Positions 47,740 through 56,380 of a stretch of 64,000 nt of DNA are shown here, in pieces. Source of the DNA: Micromonospora chokoriensis (GTDB taxonomy: Bacteria; Actinomycetota; Actinomycetes; Mycobacteriales; Micromonosporaceae); assembly GCF_900091505.1 (NCBI RefSeq), contig NZ_LT607409.1, positions 248,001 through 312,000 on the forward strand. The letters are read 5' to 3'. Every line of letters starts with the position of its first letter. The first letter of the stretch is position 1. The position numbers were made by a program, and so were the translations under genes. The notes below the pieces were generated by a model. It was not told the origin of the DNA. It saw only the letters and a list, made by a program, of their open reading frames with translations, and did no database searches.

Positions 47740-48579
47740 TTAGGGGCGGAGGAGGGGGAGCAGGGTTTTGATGATGTGGGCGGGGCGGCGGTAGAGGTCC
47801 AGGTCCGTGAAGTGGCGCATTTGCCAGCCGTTCGCGGCGAGCCAGTTCGATCGGGAACGATCGTGCCGGAGGCGGGCGCGGTCCAGGTGAGACGAGCCGT
47901 CGTACTCGACGCCGACACGTTGGTGCCGATAGCCGAGATCGATGCGGTAGAGCGGTGTCCCGCTGCTGTCTCGGACCCAGAGCTGCGGCTCCGGCGGCGG
48001 CAGACCGCCGTCGACCAGCACCAGTCGGAGCTGGCTCTCCTGTCGGCATTCCGCACGGGGGTCGGCACGTCGCACGAGATCGCGAGCCTGACAGACCCCA
48101 CGGAGGCGTTTGTGTCGAGCGACCTCGATCCGCAGCTCCTCAGCCTCGCAGGCGCCTACGCGGAGACAGAGGTCCAGCAGCGGCATCACGTCCATCCGGC
48201 GCATCGATCGCGCGAGGTCCACCGCACATCTGGCGGCGGGCGCGCAGGGCACTCCGGCCAGCAGCATTGGATCGCGTACGGGCAGCACCGCCTCGTGGGC
48301 GATCACGCCCCGGATGTGCGGGACGTTCTCCCCAGCCGGCACGACCACGTGCACGTCGGGGCTGCGCGCATCGCCGAAGCCATGCAGTTGCGCGCCAGTC
48401 TGAAAGCCGACGACGGCGGTGGCGGGCAGCCGTCGGAGGATCGCCGGCAGGTGTGCTGCCAGATCAGTCGATGGCGCGTAGACACCCCGCGACAGCCGGT
48501 GCAGGTCAGACAGCTCAGTCAGCGTCCGAACCTGCTGCCGGCTGAGGCCGGCCGCGAGCAGCTCCGAATATCGGTACAT
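47740..48579 (-). CDS. AbiEi-like / DUF559 (Vsr-like nuclease fold) protein
   Basis: The protein has 279 residues. The N-terminal part (about 1-100: YSELLAAGLSRQQVRTLTEL, LHRLSRGVYAP) is the winged-helix AbiEi-antitoxin-type domain. The C-terminal part has the DUF559/Vsr-like restriction-endonuclease fold: RIDLGYRHQRVGVEYDG, HLDRARLRHDRSRSNWLAANGW, then MRHFTDLDLY. Such genes are common in actinobacteria with unproved role, possibly defence-related. The start was set at ATG 48579 though no strong binding site is seen. It is flanked on both sides by the same palindromic element. Confidence 0.8.
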   Translation of the reverse strand: MYRYSELLAAGLSRQQVRTLTELSDLHRLSRGVYAPSTDLAAHLPAILRRLPATAVVGFQTGAQLHGFGDARSPDVHVVVPAGENVPHIRGVIAHEAVLPVRDPMLLAGVPCAPAARCAVDLARSMRRMDVMPLLDLCLRVGACEAEELRIEVARHKRLRGVCQARDLVRRADPRAECRQESQLRLVLVDGGLPPPEPQLWVRDSSGTPLYRIDLGYRHQRVGVEYDGSSHLDRARLRHDRSRSNWLAANGWQMRHFTDLDLYRRPAHIIKTLLPLLRP

Positions 48580-48705
48580 GCCACAGAATCTGCGGCACCA
48601 GCCAACCAACTATCGACCCGAACCCAGCGCCCTGTGGATAACCACAAGCCCTGTGCACAACCCCCAAAGTCTCCCCACCCGTGCTAGCCCCGCCCCCTGT
48701 TACCC

Positions 48706-48780
48706 GTCGATCATGGAGTTGTGGTGCCCCATAAAAGCCTCAAATACGGAGCTATCACCAACCACAACTCCATGATCGAC
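48706..48780. repeat. Inverted-repeat element, family B, copy 2
   Basis: Arms are identical to those at 47581 (48706-48725 and 48761-48780), loop 35 nt, with a different loop sequence. Outer TTACCC and GCGTAA extend the pairing by several bases with one mismatch. Confidence 0.92.
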
Positions 48781-48804
48781 GCGTAACGGGGCGGCGGGGC
48801 TGGG

Positions 48805-49587
48805 TCAGTCGCAGGCTGTGCCGTCGCCGTCGCGGTCCAGGTCGTAGATGTCGCTGCCGATGACGCGGATGGGGCCGCTGACGTAGGCGGGTCCGTTGCC
48901 GCTGCCGCCCGCGCAGTCGACGTCGCTGGCGATCGGGACACAGCCGCTGTAGTTCGGGTCGCACGTCGACGACTGCGGCTTCTTGGTGCCGACCGCGACG
49001 ACCTGGGTCACCGGCTGCTTCGTCACAGTGGACTTGACCAGCTTCCTGGACGTCCGCACCCCGTTCGTGGTGGTCACCTCGTACGTCAGGGTCCGCACCC
49101 CGTTGACGCCCTTGGTCCGCACGACCCGCTTGCCCTCGGCCAGTGACGCGTCCTTGACGGTCTTCTCGGCGTACCGGACGGTGGCCTGCTCCGTCTCGGT
49201 CGTCACCTTCACGACCGGCGCTGTCGCGGCGTCCGACGGGGTCGGCGAGGCCGTCGCCGGGGGTGCGACGGCTTCTGGAGCGGCAGTTGGGGTGGTGGCC
49301 GGCTCGGTGACCGGGGCGGGAGACTCCTCGGCCGGGTCGGCGGACGCCGCCACGATCGGCTGCTGCGCCTGCTCGGCGGCCGTGCCGGTCCTGGTCGGCT
49401 CCGGCTCGCCGGCCAGCGCGCCGATGATGGCGGTGCCGGTGCAGCAGAGCAGCAGGATCGACAGGGTCACCGAGCCGAGGATCACGGCGGTCCGGCGGGC
49501 GGGGCTGGCCCGACGGAACCAGTTCGGGCGGGGCGCCTGACCGAACGACGACGGGTACGGCGGGCCCGGGTTCTGTGGTGGTTGCAT
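48805..49587 (-). CDS. Membrane-anchored protein with G5 and Excalibur-like domains
   Basis: The protein has 260 residues. A cytoplasmic Pro-rich N-terminus is followed by one membrane helix (about 34-56, AVILGSVTLSILLLCCTGTA), a Thr/Ala/Pro-rich stalk, a G5 domain (about 140-210: VNGVRTLTYEVTTTNGVRTS), and a C-terminal Excalibur-type calcium site (SDIYDLDRDGDGTACD). G5 domains bind cell-wall sugars and Excalibur motifs bind Ca2+. The same pair is seen in cell-surface nuclease-like proteins. ATG 49587 was chosen. A GTG two codons upstream is possible. Confidence 0.85.
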   Translation of the reverse strand: MQPPQNPGPPYPSSFGQAPRPNWFRRASPARRTAVILGSVTLSILLLCCTGTAIIGALAGEPEPTRTGTAAEQAQQPIVAASADPAEESPAPVTEPATTPTAAPEAVAPPATASPTPSDAATAPVVKVTTETEQATVRYAEKTVKDASLAEGKRVVRTKGVNGVRTLTYEVTTTNGVRTSRKLVKSTVTKQPVTQVVAVGTKKPQSSTCDPNYSGCVPIASDVDCAGGSGNGPAYVSGPIRVIGSDIYDLDRDGDGTACD

Positions 49588-49855
49588 CGTCACGGCGATG
49601 AGTGTCGTCGCAAACACCGTGCGCAATATCATCCGTCGCGCTCGTCACCTGCGCCGTTCGCTTCGCACCGATGATCCGTGGGCGCCTCCCCGGACGACGA
49701 GACGTCACCTGCGGCAAACCTCCAGGCCGGTCGGCCAGGGCCGATCGTGCGGCTGCATTTGCCAACAAGCCTCGCAAATCCGCGCGCGCCACGCCCTCAC
49801 ACGCTCGACAGTCGACGGACGGCCGGGAAGGTGTCGAAATGCCGTCAGCAGGGGG

Positions 49856-50671
49856 TCAACGGGGCGTCGGCGTCCGAGCGACCCGTGCCGTCCGTCGGCC
49901 GCGTAGCGACGTGAGCCCCACCAGCAGCAGCGCGAGCGCGAACATCGCGGTGCCGATGACGTTGACCTGCGGTGGGATGCCACGCTGGGCGGCGCCCCAC
50001 ACGTACATCGGGAAGGTGACAGTGGTGCCCGCGTTGAAGTTCGTGACGATGAAGTCGTCGAAGCTCAGCGAGAAGGCCAACAGCGCGGCGGCCACGATGC
50101 CGGGCAGCACCAGTGGCAGGGTGATCCGCCGGAAGGTCTGCCACTCGGTGGCGTAGAGGTCCATCGCCGCCTCCTCCAGCCGCCGGTCCATCCCGGCCAG
50201 CCGGGCCTTCACGGTGACCACCACGAACGACACGCAGAACACGACGTGCGAGATCACGACGGTCCAGAAGCCCTGCGGCACCCCGGCGGACACGAACAGC
50301 GCCAGGAGCGATGTGCCCATCACCAGCTCCGGGGTGGCCAGCGACAGGAAGACCAGCAGGTTGACCCCGGCCCTGCCTCGGAAGCGGTGCCGGACCAGCG
50401 CGAACGCCATCAGGGTGCCGAGCACTGTGGCGACGACAGTGGCGAGGAACCCGATCTGCACACTGCGGACCACCGCGTCGCACATGTCCGAGGTGGCACA
50501 CGGCCGACGCCAATTGTCCACAGTGAACTCGTTGAAGTCGTAGGACAGCCGGTTCGACGGGCGGTTGAACGAGAGCGCCGCCACCACCAGGTTCGGCAGC
50601 GCCAGGTAACCGAGCACCAGCAGCGCCACGATCAGCACCCAACGGTCGGCCAGCCACCGCGCGAACCTCAC
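49856..50671 (-). CDS. potC: Polyamine-type ABC transporter permease PotC
   Basis: The permease has 271 residues and six membrane helices, with the EAA loop EEAAMDLYATEWQTFRRITL that contacts the ATPase. It is the second permease of a spermidine/putrescine-type importer, together with PotB, PotA and PotD. The GTG overlaps the potB stop (GTGA). It is the last gene of potD-potA-potB-potC. Confidence 0.93.
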   Translation of the reverse strand: MRFARWLADRWVLIVALLVLGYLALPNLVVAALSFNRPSNRLSYDFNEFTVDNWRRPCATSDMCDAVVRSVQIGFLATVVATVLGTLMAFALVRHRFRGRAGVNLLVFLSLATPELVMGTSLLALFVSAGVPQGFWTVVISHVVFCVSFVVVTVKARLAGMDRRLEEAAMDLYATEWQTFRRITLPLVLPGIVAAALLAFSLSFDDFIVTNFNAGTTVTFPMYVWGAAQRGIPPQVNVIGTAMFALALLLVGLTSLRGRRTARVARTPTPR

Positions 50672-51525
50672 CGCACCTCCTCCCGGCCTGCCCTACGGAG
50701 ATATCCGACCACCACCGCGAGGATCGCCGCCATCAGGAGGACCGACAACGCGGCGCCCTGCGGATAGTCCAGCCGGACCAGGAACGCCGAGTCGACGACG
50801 TTGCCGATCATGTATTCGTTCGGGGTGCCGAGCAGCTCCGCGTTGATGTAGTCACCGCTGGCCGGGATGAAGAACAACAGCGTCCCGGCGACCAGACCGG
50901 GCCTGGACAGCGGCAGTGTCACCCGACGGAACGCCGCCGCCGGGCTCGCGTACAGGTCGCCGGCCGCCTCCAGCATTCGGAGATCCAACCGCTCCAGGCT
51001 CGCGTACAGCGGCAGCACCAGGAACGGCAGAAAGGTGTACGTGAGCCCGAGCACCACAGCGAACGGGGTCGCCAACAGCCGGCCGTCCGGTGCGAGCAGG
51101 TGCGCGTCACGCAGCAGACCGACGAGCGTCCCGTTGTCCGACAGGATCGTTTTCCAGGCCAGCGTGCGGACCAGGAAGCTGGTGAACATCGGTGCGACCA
51201 CGCACACCAGCAGCAGGTTCCTCCACCGGCCGGCCTTCACCGCAATCGCGTACGCCAGCGGGTAGCCCAGCAGCACCGCCAGCACCAGAGCCAACCCGGC
51301 GTAACCGAACGAGCGGAGGAACTGCGGCCAGTACGCCTGCACCACGTCGGAGTAGTTGCCGAACGCCCAGGTCATCGCGTACCCGGTGGTGAGCGAGCCG
51401 TCGGGGTCGTAGAGGCTGGCCGCCGCGAGCTGCGCCAGCGGCACCGCGAAGAACACCAGCAGCCAGGCCACGCCAGGCAGCAACAGGAGGTACGGCAGGA
51501 GCCGCCGCCGCGTCAGCCGGGTCAC
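50668..51525 (-). CDS. potB: Polyamine-type ABC transporter permease PotB
   Basis: The permease has 285 residues and six helices. The EAA loop is MLEAAGDLYASPAAAFRRVT. It should form the membrane channel with PotC. The GTG overlaps the potA stop by GTGA, showing tight coupling through the operon. Confidence 0.93.
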   Translation of the reverse strand: MTRLTRRRLLPYLLLLPGVAWLLVFFAVPLAQLAAASLYDPDGSLTTGYAMTWAFGNYSDVVQAYWPQFLRSFGYAGLALVLAVLLGYPLAYAIAVKAGRWRNLLLVCVVAPMFTSFLVRTLAWKTILSDNGTLVGLLRDAHLLAPDGRLLATPFAVVLGLTYTFLPFLVLPLYASLERLDLRMLEAAGDLYASPAAAFRRVTLPLSRPGLVAGTLLFFIPASGDYINAELLGTPNEYMIGNVVDSAFLVRLDYPQGAALSVLLMAAILAVVVGYLRRAGREEVR

Positions 51526-52619
51526 GACGACGCGGGCAGCAGGAACGCGTGCCGTGGATCCCAGTGCGCCACGGCCGCCCCGCCGACCGCCACCCGCGTC
51601 GACGTTCCACTGTTCGCCACGAACACCGACAGCTCGGCGCCCCAGCCGGTACGCAACAGGTACTGCGTGCTGACCCCCACGTAGGAGGCGTCGGTGACCA
51701 CCCCGGTGACGTGTTGATGCCCCACGGGCACCTGGGCGGCGGAGCCGACCAGGTGCAGTTTCTCCGGGCGTACCCCCAGCTGGACCGGCCCGTGGTCGGC
51801 CCGTGAGCGGCCGACGGGCACCGAGAAGCGCGCGCCGTGCGCCGTCACCGCGACGTCGCCGCCGCTGACGCCGGTGGCCTCGCCGGCGAGCAGGTTGGAC
51901 TGGCCGAGGAAGTTCGCGACGAACGCGGTGGCGGGGAACTCGTACAGGTCGGCGGGTGCGCCGAGCTGTTCGATCCGGCCGGCGTTCATCACCGCGACCG
52001 TGTCCGCCATGGTCATGGCCTCCTCCTGGTCGTGCGTGACGTGCACGAAGGTGATGCCGACCTCGGTCTGGATGCGCTTCAGCTCGATCTGCATCTGCCG
52101 CCGCAGCTTCAGGTCGAGCGCGCCCAACGGCTCGTCCAGGAGCAGCACCTGCGGCCGGTTGACCAGCGCACGGACCAGCGCGACCCGTTGCTGCTGACCG
52201 CCGGACAGCTCGGCGGGACGGCGACTGCCGTAACCGTCGAGCTGCACCAGCGACAGCATCCGGTTGACCTCGTCGTCCACCGAGCGGATGCCGCGTCGAC
52301 GCAGCCCGAAGGCCACGTTCTCGAAGACGTCGAGGTGCGGGAAGAGCGCGTAGCTCTGAAAGACGGTGTTGACCGGTCGCTGGTGCGGCCGCAGCCGGGC
52401 GATGTCCCGGTCACCGAGCAGCACCTGGCCGCTGGTCGGCTCCTCCAGACCGGCGATCATCCGCAGGGTGGTGGTCTTGCCGCAGCCGGAGGGCCCGAGC
52501 AGCGCGAAGAAGGAGCCCTGGGGGATCGTCAGGTCGAGGGCGTCGACAGCGGTACGGGCGCCGAACCGCTTGGTCAGGTCGGCCAGTCGCAGGTCACCGG
52601 CCGGAGTCTCACGCGCCAT
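51522..52619 (-). CDS. potA: Polyamine-type ABC transporter ATPase PotA
   Basis: The protein has 365 residues. The ATPase domain has Walker A GPSGCGKTT, signature LSGGQQQRVALVRAL, Walker B VLLLDEPLGALD and the H-loop HVTHDQEEA. The C-terminal TOBE domain spans about 280-365. ATG 52619 has GGAG 9 nt upstream. An in-frame GTG at 52628 overlaps the potD stop (GTGA) and is an alternative. Confidence 0.94.
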   Translation of the reverse strand: MARETPAGDLRLADLTKRFGARTAVDALDLTIPQGSFFALLGPSGCGKTTTLRMIAGLEEPTSGQVLLGDRDIARLRPHQRPVNTVFQSYALFPHLDVFENVAFGLRRRGIRSVDDEVNRMLSLVQLDGYGSRRPAELSGGQQQRVALVRALVNRPQVLLLDEPLGALDLKLRRQMQIELKRIQTEVGITFVHVTHDQEEAMTMADTVAVMNAGRIEQLGAPADLYEFPATAFVANFLGQSNLLAGEATGVSGGDVAVTAHGARFSVPVGRSRADHGPVQLGVRPEKLHLVGSAAQVPVGHQHVTGVVTDASYVGVSTQYLLRTGWGAELSVFVANSGTSTRVAVGGAAVAHWDPRHAFLLPASS

Positions 52620-52624
52620 CCGCG

Positions 52625-53809
52625 TCACGCTCCGATGACCTGCTGGAACGTGCCCTCGTACTCCTTCTCCTGCTTCTCGTCCAGGGTCATGAACACCGTG
52701 GACCTCGACAGCAGCGCCTCGTCGGGGAAGATCAGCGGGTTGGCCGCCAACTCGGGGTCGATCTTCTCCATCTCGGCCTGGGCGCCCCGGACCGGGCAGA
52801 TGTAGTTGACGTACGCGGCGAGCTTCGCGGCCACCGCCGGCTCGTAGTAGTAGTTGATCAATTGCTCGGCGTTGGCCCTGTGGGTGGCCTTGTTGGGCAC
52901 CAACATGTCGTCGCTGTAGAGCATCACACCGGAGTCGGGCGCGACGAACCTGACCTTCTCGTCCGCGCTGGCGAGCTGGATGACGTCGCCGGACCAGCCG
53001 ATACACGCGGCGATGTCACCCTTGGCCAGCTCCGGCGCGTAGTCGTTGCCGGTGAACCTGCGGATCTGCCCGGACTCGACGGCCTTCCTGAGCTTGTGCA
53101 ACGCGTCGTCGAACTGGGCGGGAGTGAAGTTCGCCGGGTCGTGCCCGTTCGAGGCGAGCAGGAGGCCCATGGTGTCGCGCATCTCGCTGAGCGCCGTCAC
53201 CCGCCCCTTGAGGTCGGGGCGGGTGAGCAACTCGTCGACGGTCCGCAGCTCCTTCGTGACATTGCCGTTGTACGCCAATCCGGCCAGGCCGGACTGCCAC
53301 GGGATGGAGATCCGGTTCTCGGTGTCGAAGGAGCGGTCGAGCAGCGACGGGAGCAGGTTGGCCCGTACGTTCGGGATCCTCGCCGGGTCGAGCTTCTGGA
53401 CCCAGCCCAGCCGGGCCATCCGGGCCGCCATCCAGTCGCTCAGCACGATGATGTCCCGGTCGATGCTCTGACAGGCGGCGAGCTGGTTCCGTACCTTGCC
53501 GAAGAACTCGTTGTTGTCGTTGATGTCCTCGGTGTAGGTGACCTTGATGCCGGTCTCCGCGACGAACTCGTCCAGGCTCGGCCGCTTGGACTCGTCGCTC
53601 TCGTCCACGTCCAGGTACTGCGGCCAGTTGGAGAAGGCGAGCTTCTTCTCCGTGCCGGACAGGTCCTCGCTGACGCAGCCGGCCTCGGTCTGCTGGGCGC
53701 CCTCGGTGCCGCAGCCGGCGAGGCTGCCGCCCGTGGTGAGCAGGGCAACCGTGCCCAGAGTGCCGGTGAGTAGTCCACGCCGGGAGAGGGGCCGGAGGGG
53801 CGCGCGCAT
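52625..53809 (-). CDS. potD: Polyamine-type ABC transporter substrate-binding lipoprotein PotD
   Basis: The protein has 394 residues. A Tat-like/lipoprotein N-terminus (SRRGLLTGTLGTVALLTTGG, then LAGC) directs export and acylation. The mature part is a type 2 periplasmic binding fold: LAFSNWPQYLDVDESDESK, then ETGIKVTYTEDINDNNEFFG, as in spermidine/putrescine-binding proteins. Whether it binds polyamines or another cation cannot be told. GAGG precedes the ATG. It leads the potDABC operon. Confidence 0.93.
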   Translation of the reverse strand: MRAPLRPLSRRGLLTGTLGTVALLTTGGSLAGCGTEGAQQTEAGCVSEDLSGTEKKLAFSNWPQYLDVDESDESKRPSLDEFVAETGIKVTYTEDINDNNEFFGKVRNQLAACQSIDRDIIVLSDWMAARMARLGWVQKLDPARIPNVRANLLPSLLDRSFDTENRISIPWQSGLAGLAYNGNVTKELRTVDELLTRPDLKGRVTALSEMRDTMGLLLASNGHDPANFTPAQFDDALHKLRKAVESGQIRRFTGNDYAPELAKGDIAACIGWSGDVIQLASADEKVRFVAPDSGVMLYSDDMLVPNKATHRANAEQLINYYYEPAVAAKLAAYVNYICPVRGAQAEMEKIDPELAANPLIFPDEALLSRSTVFMTLDEKQEKEYEGTFQQVIGA

Positions 53810-53991
53810 CAGTTTTCCTCAGGGTCGGTGCCGTGGACGCCTGACACGATGACAAACCCGCAGCGCCAGAAGAGCATCGGGGCCAGCGCATCACCGCCCG
53901 TGCAGCCGCCCATCACGCTCAGCACGATCCGCTCGCCTCCCCGCGCGGGCTCGGTCCACCCAGGGCTTGATCGACTCGCCTCCCTTGGGCT

Positions 53992-54066
53992 TGATCGACT
54001 CGCCTTCCGGGAAACCGGGCCATCCGCGCGACGTGATACCGCGCCTTCCGTGAACCCGAGTGGATC
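53992..54066. repeat. GATC-anchored imperfect inverted repeat (family A)
   Basis: TGATCGACTCGCCTTCCGGG at one end and GAACCCGAGTGGATCA at the other, partly complementary. An extra copy of the first arm (TTGATCGACTCGCCTCC) lies just upstream at 53967. It resembles the elements at 13410 and 34427. Confidence 0.7.
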
Positions 54067-54067
54067 A

Positions 54068-54253
54068 GCTGTCGGGCAGGCGGCCGGGCAACAGCGGTCG
54101 GGCAGGCGGGCAGGCATCAGCAGCCGGTCAGGCGGTCAGGCAACAGCGGTCGGGCAGGCGGTCAGGCATCAGCAGCCGGTCAGGGCTCAGCGGCCGGGCA
54201 TATGGCCAGGCGGCCAGGCGGCCAGCGATCAGCGGCGGGGCAGGCGGTCAGGG
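54068..54253. repeat. Degenerate tandem repeats of GGTCAGGCGG type
   Basis: Imperfect short steps of GGGCAGGCGG, GGTCAGG and CATCAGCAGCC fill this stretch, including a roughly 51-bp unit (AACAGCGGTCGGGCAGGCGG onward) present twice. It completes a 445-base gene-free stretch (53810-54254) upstream of potD, of which 53810-53966 shows nothing else. Confidence 0.75.
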
Positions 54254-54254
54254 C

Positions 54255-54443
54255 TCAGTGGTCGCGCCGGCGGACATCCTTGACGAAGGACGACCAGGCG
54301 GCCGGCGCGAAGGCCAGGGTGCCGCCGTCGCGGTCCTTGCTGTCGCGCACCAGCACCTGGCCGGGCAGGTTGTCGGCCACCTCGACGCAGGCACCCCCGT
54401 TGTTGCTGCTGCGGGTAGCGGTGCGCCAGCGGGCTTCGGTCAT
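54255..54443 (-). CDS. DUF397 domain protein
   Basis: The protein has 62 residues: MTEARWRTATRSSNNGGACV, then VLVRDSKDRDGGTLAFAPAA and SSFVKDVRR, the DUF397 signature. In actinobacteria such small proteins are encoded next to XRE/DUF5753 regulators, with which they act in antitoxin-like or developmental control (WhiJ-type systems). The ATG at 54443 overlaps the regulator stop (ATGA). An ATG two codons upstream is also open. Confidence 0.9.
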   Translation of the reverse strand: MTEARWRTATRSSNNGGACVEVADNLPGQVLVRDSKDRDGGTLAFAPAAWSSFVKDVRRRDH

Positions 54444-55210
54444 GTCCATGTCGTGGCCACTTCCCTGATCAGCTCGATCGACCGGCGTTGGGGTAACGCC
54501 TCACCGGTGACGCTCTCCCACCTGTGTCCCAGGCTAGCGACGTCGACGGGATCGGTCACGATCTGACCGCGGAGCTGGTTGTCGAGATACGCCAATTCCG
54601 TCCCGTCGGGCAGGCGGCCCAGCACGAAGGGGCCGGCCAGGCCGGTGTGCCACGGACTGTCGGCCGGGATGACCCGGACCTGCACGTGCTCCCACTCGGC
54701 GACCGCCGCCAGGTGGGTCAACTGCCCGGACATCACGGCGGGGTCGCCGACCAGCCGGCGCAGCACCACCTCGTCGATCACCGTAACGAGCTGCGGCGGG
54801 GCATCGCGGCCGAGGACCGCCTGCCGTTCGAGCCGGCTCGCGACGATCAGATCCACCTCGGACGGCGGGAGCAAACCACCGGTGCCCAGCACCGCGCGGG
54901 CGTACCCCTCGGTTTGCAGCAGGCCCGGTACCAGCAGCGGCTCGTACCACCGAATGCCGATGGCATCCTGTTCGAGCTCGGCCCACGGTCGGAACCACGG
55001 CAGGTCACGGCGACGGAACGGCTCCGGCCAGAGGTCGGCCGCGTCCCGGCACAGGATCTTGGCCACCGCGACCCGGGTACGCGGATGCGGGATGTGCCCC
55101 ACGGCAAGCCACCGCGCGGTCGTCTTGGGGTGGACGCGAACCTTCTCCGCCAGCGATTCGACAGTCTCCCCCGCCTCGGCCATCGCCACCCGCAACGCCT
55201 CGTTCGCCAC
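54440..55210 (-). CDS. XRE-family regulator with DUF5753 domain
   Basis: The protein has 256 residues. The helix-turn-helix (VESLAEKVRVHPKTTARWLA) is somewhat diverged from classic XRE. The rest is the DUF5753 sensor-type domain (IRWYEPLLVPGLLQTEGYAR, LTHLAAVAEWEHVQVRVIP, DPVDVASLGHRWESVTGEAL). Paired with DUF397, this is a WhiJ-like regulator/partner couple, of which actinobacteria have many copies. The GTG at 55210 is preceded by GGGAGGCTCC. Confidence 0.9.
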   Translation of the reverse strand: MANEALRVAMAEAGETVESLAEKVRVHPKTTARWLAVGHIPHPRTRVAVAKILCRDAADLWPEPFRRRDLPWFRPWAELEQDAIGIRWYEPLLVPGLLQTEGYARAVLGTGGLLPPSEVDLIVASRLERQAVLGRDAPPQLVTVIDEVVLRRLVGDPAVMSGQLTHLAAVAEWEHVQVRVIPADSPWHTGLAGPFVLGRLPDGTELAYLDNQLRGQIVTDPVDVASLGHRWESVTGEALPQRRSIELIREVATTWT

Positions 55211-55637
55211 TGGAGCCTCCCGCCCGCCAGGCGTACACCGTGACTTCGCTCGATGCACGTTGCGGCGGATGGTAACCACGCTGCGTGGCGATGTCTGCGG
55301 TCTACCGGCGTGTGGCGGTCAGACATGTCGGCGCGCTTCCAGAACGCCCACCGAACGCTCCGAAGGTGCCCCACCAACGTCCCCAGCCAGGCCGCCGCAC
55401 CCCTGCGACCGATCCACACTCACGTCGCCGCCGCCCGTGACGACCGACCCACACCACCTGACCGCCAGCCGTGGCGGCCGATCCACTCCACCTTCCCGCC
55501 ACCCGTGGCGGCCGATCCACTCCGCGTCGCCGATAAGGCGGTATCAACCGTTCCCGACACCGCCACATCGCCGATCAGGTGTGGATCACCCCGCCCAACC
55601 CAACCCCACCCCGCCCCGCCCTCACCCCGCCCACGCC
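55211..55637. other. Intergenic region with CCGATCCACTC repeats
   Basis: Upstream of the XRE gene this stretch holds imperfect repeats of CCGTGGCGGCCGATCCACTC (at 55472-55491 and 55506-55525) and runs of CCACC type. No protein-like ORF is found. With the hairpin and array to 55853, it forms a 643-base gene-free stretch at the right edge of the accessory region. Confidence 0.55.
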
Positions 55638-55699
55638 TGTTGATCAAGAGGTTTCGGTCAAAGACCGGCGCGTTCTTGACGCAAACCTCTTGATCAACA
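55638..55699. repeat. Inverted-repeat element with TGATCA ends (family D)
   Basis: Perfect 17-bp arms (TGTTGATCAAGAGGTTT and complement) surround 28 nt. Inside, GGTCAA and TTGACG extend pairing partly. It abuts the 20-bp tandem array. Confidence 0.88.
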
Positions 55700-55700
55700 C

Positions 55701-55853
55701 CGAAGGAGGCGCGCGCAGCCCGAAGGAGGCGCGCGCAGCCCGAAGGAGGCGCGCGCAGCCCGAAGGAGGCGCGCGCAGCCCGAAGGAGGCGCGCGCAGCC
55801 CGAAGGAGGCGCGCGCAGCCCGAAGGAGGCGCGCGCAGCCCGAAGGGGCGCGG
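55701..55853. repeat. Perfect 20-bp tandem array, seven copies
   Basis: CGAAGGAGGCGCGCGCAGCC occurs seven times without change (55701-55840), followed by a broken eighth unit to 55853. The array ends at the base before the DUF3499 stop codon and starts one base after the inverted repeat. There are no spacers, so it is not CRISPR. Confidence 0.95.
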
Positions 55854-56228
55854 TTAGTGGTTGGGGGGGATTACGCGGAGGTGGCCTCGGCGGCCGGTGG
55901 AGTGGGACTGGTCGGAGTGCGACCGGTCGTGGGGTTCCTCCGGCGGGCGGGGGGCCGGGCGGGCGGCTTCGCGGACTGCTTCGGCGAGCGCTACCAGGTC
56001 GTCGGTGGTGGGCGGGGGCGGTTCGAACTCACCCTCGTGCCGGACCACGTCCCAGCCCCGCGGCGCGGTCAGGCTGCGGGCGTGCGGCTCACACAGGTCG
56101 TACGTGTGCGGCTCGGCGAACGCCGCCAGCGGCCCCACGACCGCTGTCGACTCGTTGTAGACATAGGTCAATGTGGCGACCGCTTGCCGGGGGCAGCCGT
56201 TACGGGAGCAGCGCCGTGGTGACCTCAC
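55854..56228 (-). CDS. DUF3499 family protein
   Basis: The protein has 124 residues. A Cys-rich N-terminus (RRCSRNGCPRQAVATLTYVY), a central TYDLCEPHARSLTAPRGWDVVRH with further Cys and His, and a Pro/Arg-rich tail match the actinobacterial DUF3499 family (M. tuberculosis Rv3258c). The Cys/His set suggests a zinc ribbon. In M. tuberculosis it is adjacent to manB; here an accessory region separates them. GTG start, no strong binding site. The gene is divergent from the next. Confidence 0.88.
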   Translation of the reverse strand: MRSPRRCSRNGCPRQAVATLTYVYNESTAVVGPLAAFAEPHTYDLCEPHARSLTAPRGWDVVRHEGEFEPPPPTTDDLVALAEAVREAARPAPRPPEEPHDRSHSDQSHSTGRRGHLRVIPPNH

Positions 56229-56380
56229 GGCGGCAGGGTATCTCCATTACCGGGTCCGGCGCATCGCTTCGCGTTGCGACACGCCCGTCATGGTGATCAC
56301 AGTTGACCGTTGCGGGCGCGCCGCGCCACGGGAGCGGCGCTGCCGCTGAGCAGCCCCACGTGGGCGCTACCCTTTGCCTC

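Noticed and set aside
54068..54253. Possible CRISPR or att site upstream of potD
   Set aside because: The repeats are degenerate, without constant spacing, and no integrase gene is near.
55701..55853. CRISPR array
   Set aside because: Units are directly adjacent with no spacers, are only 20 bp, and no cas gene is present.
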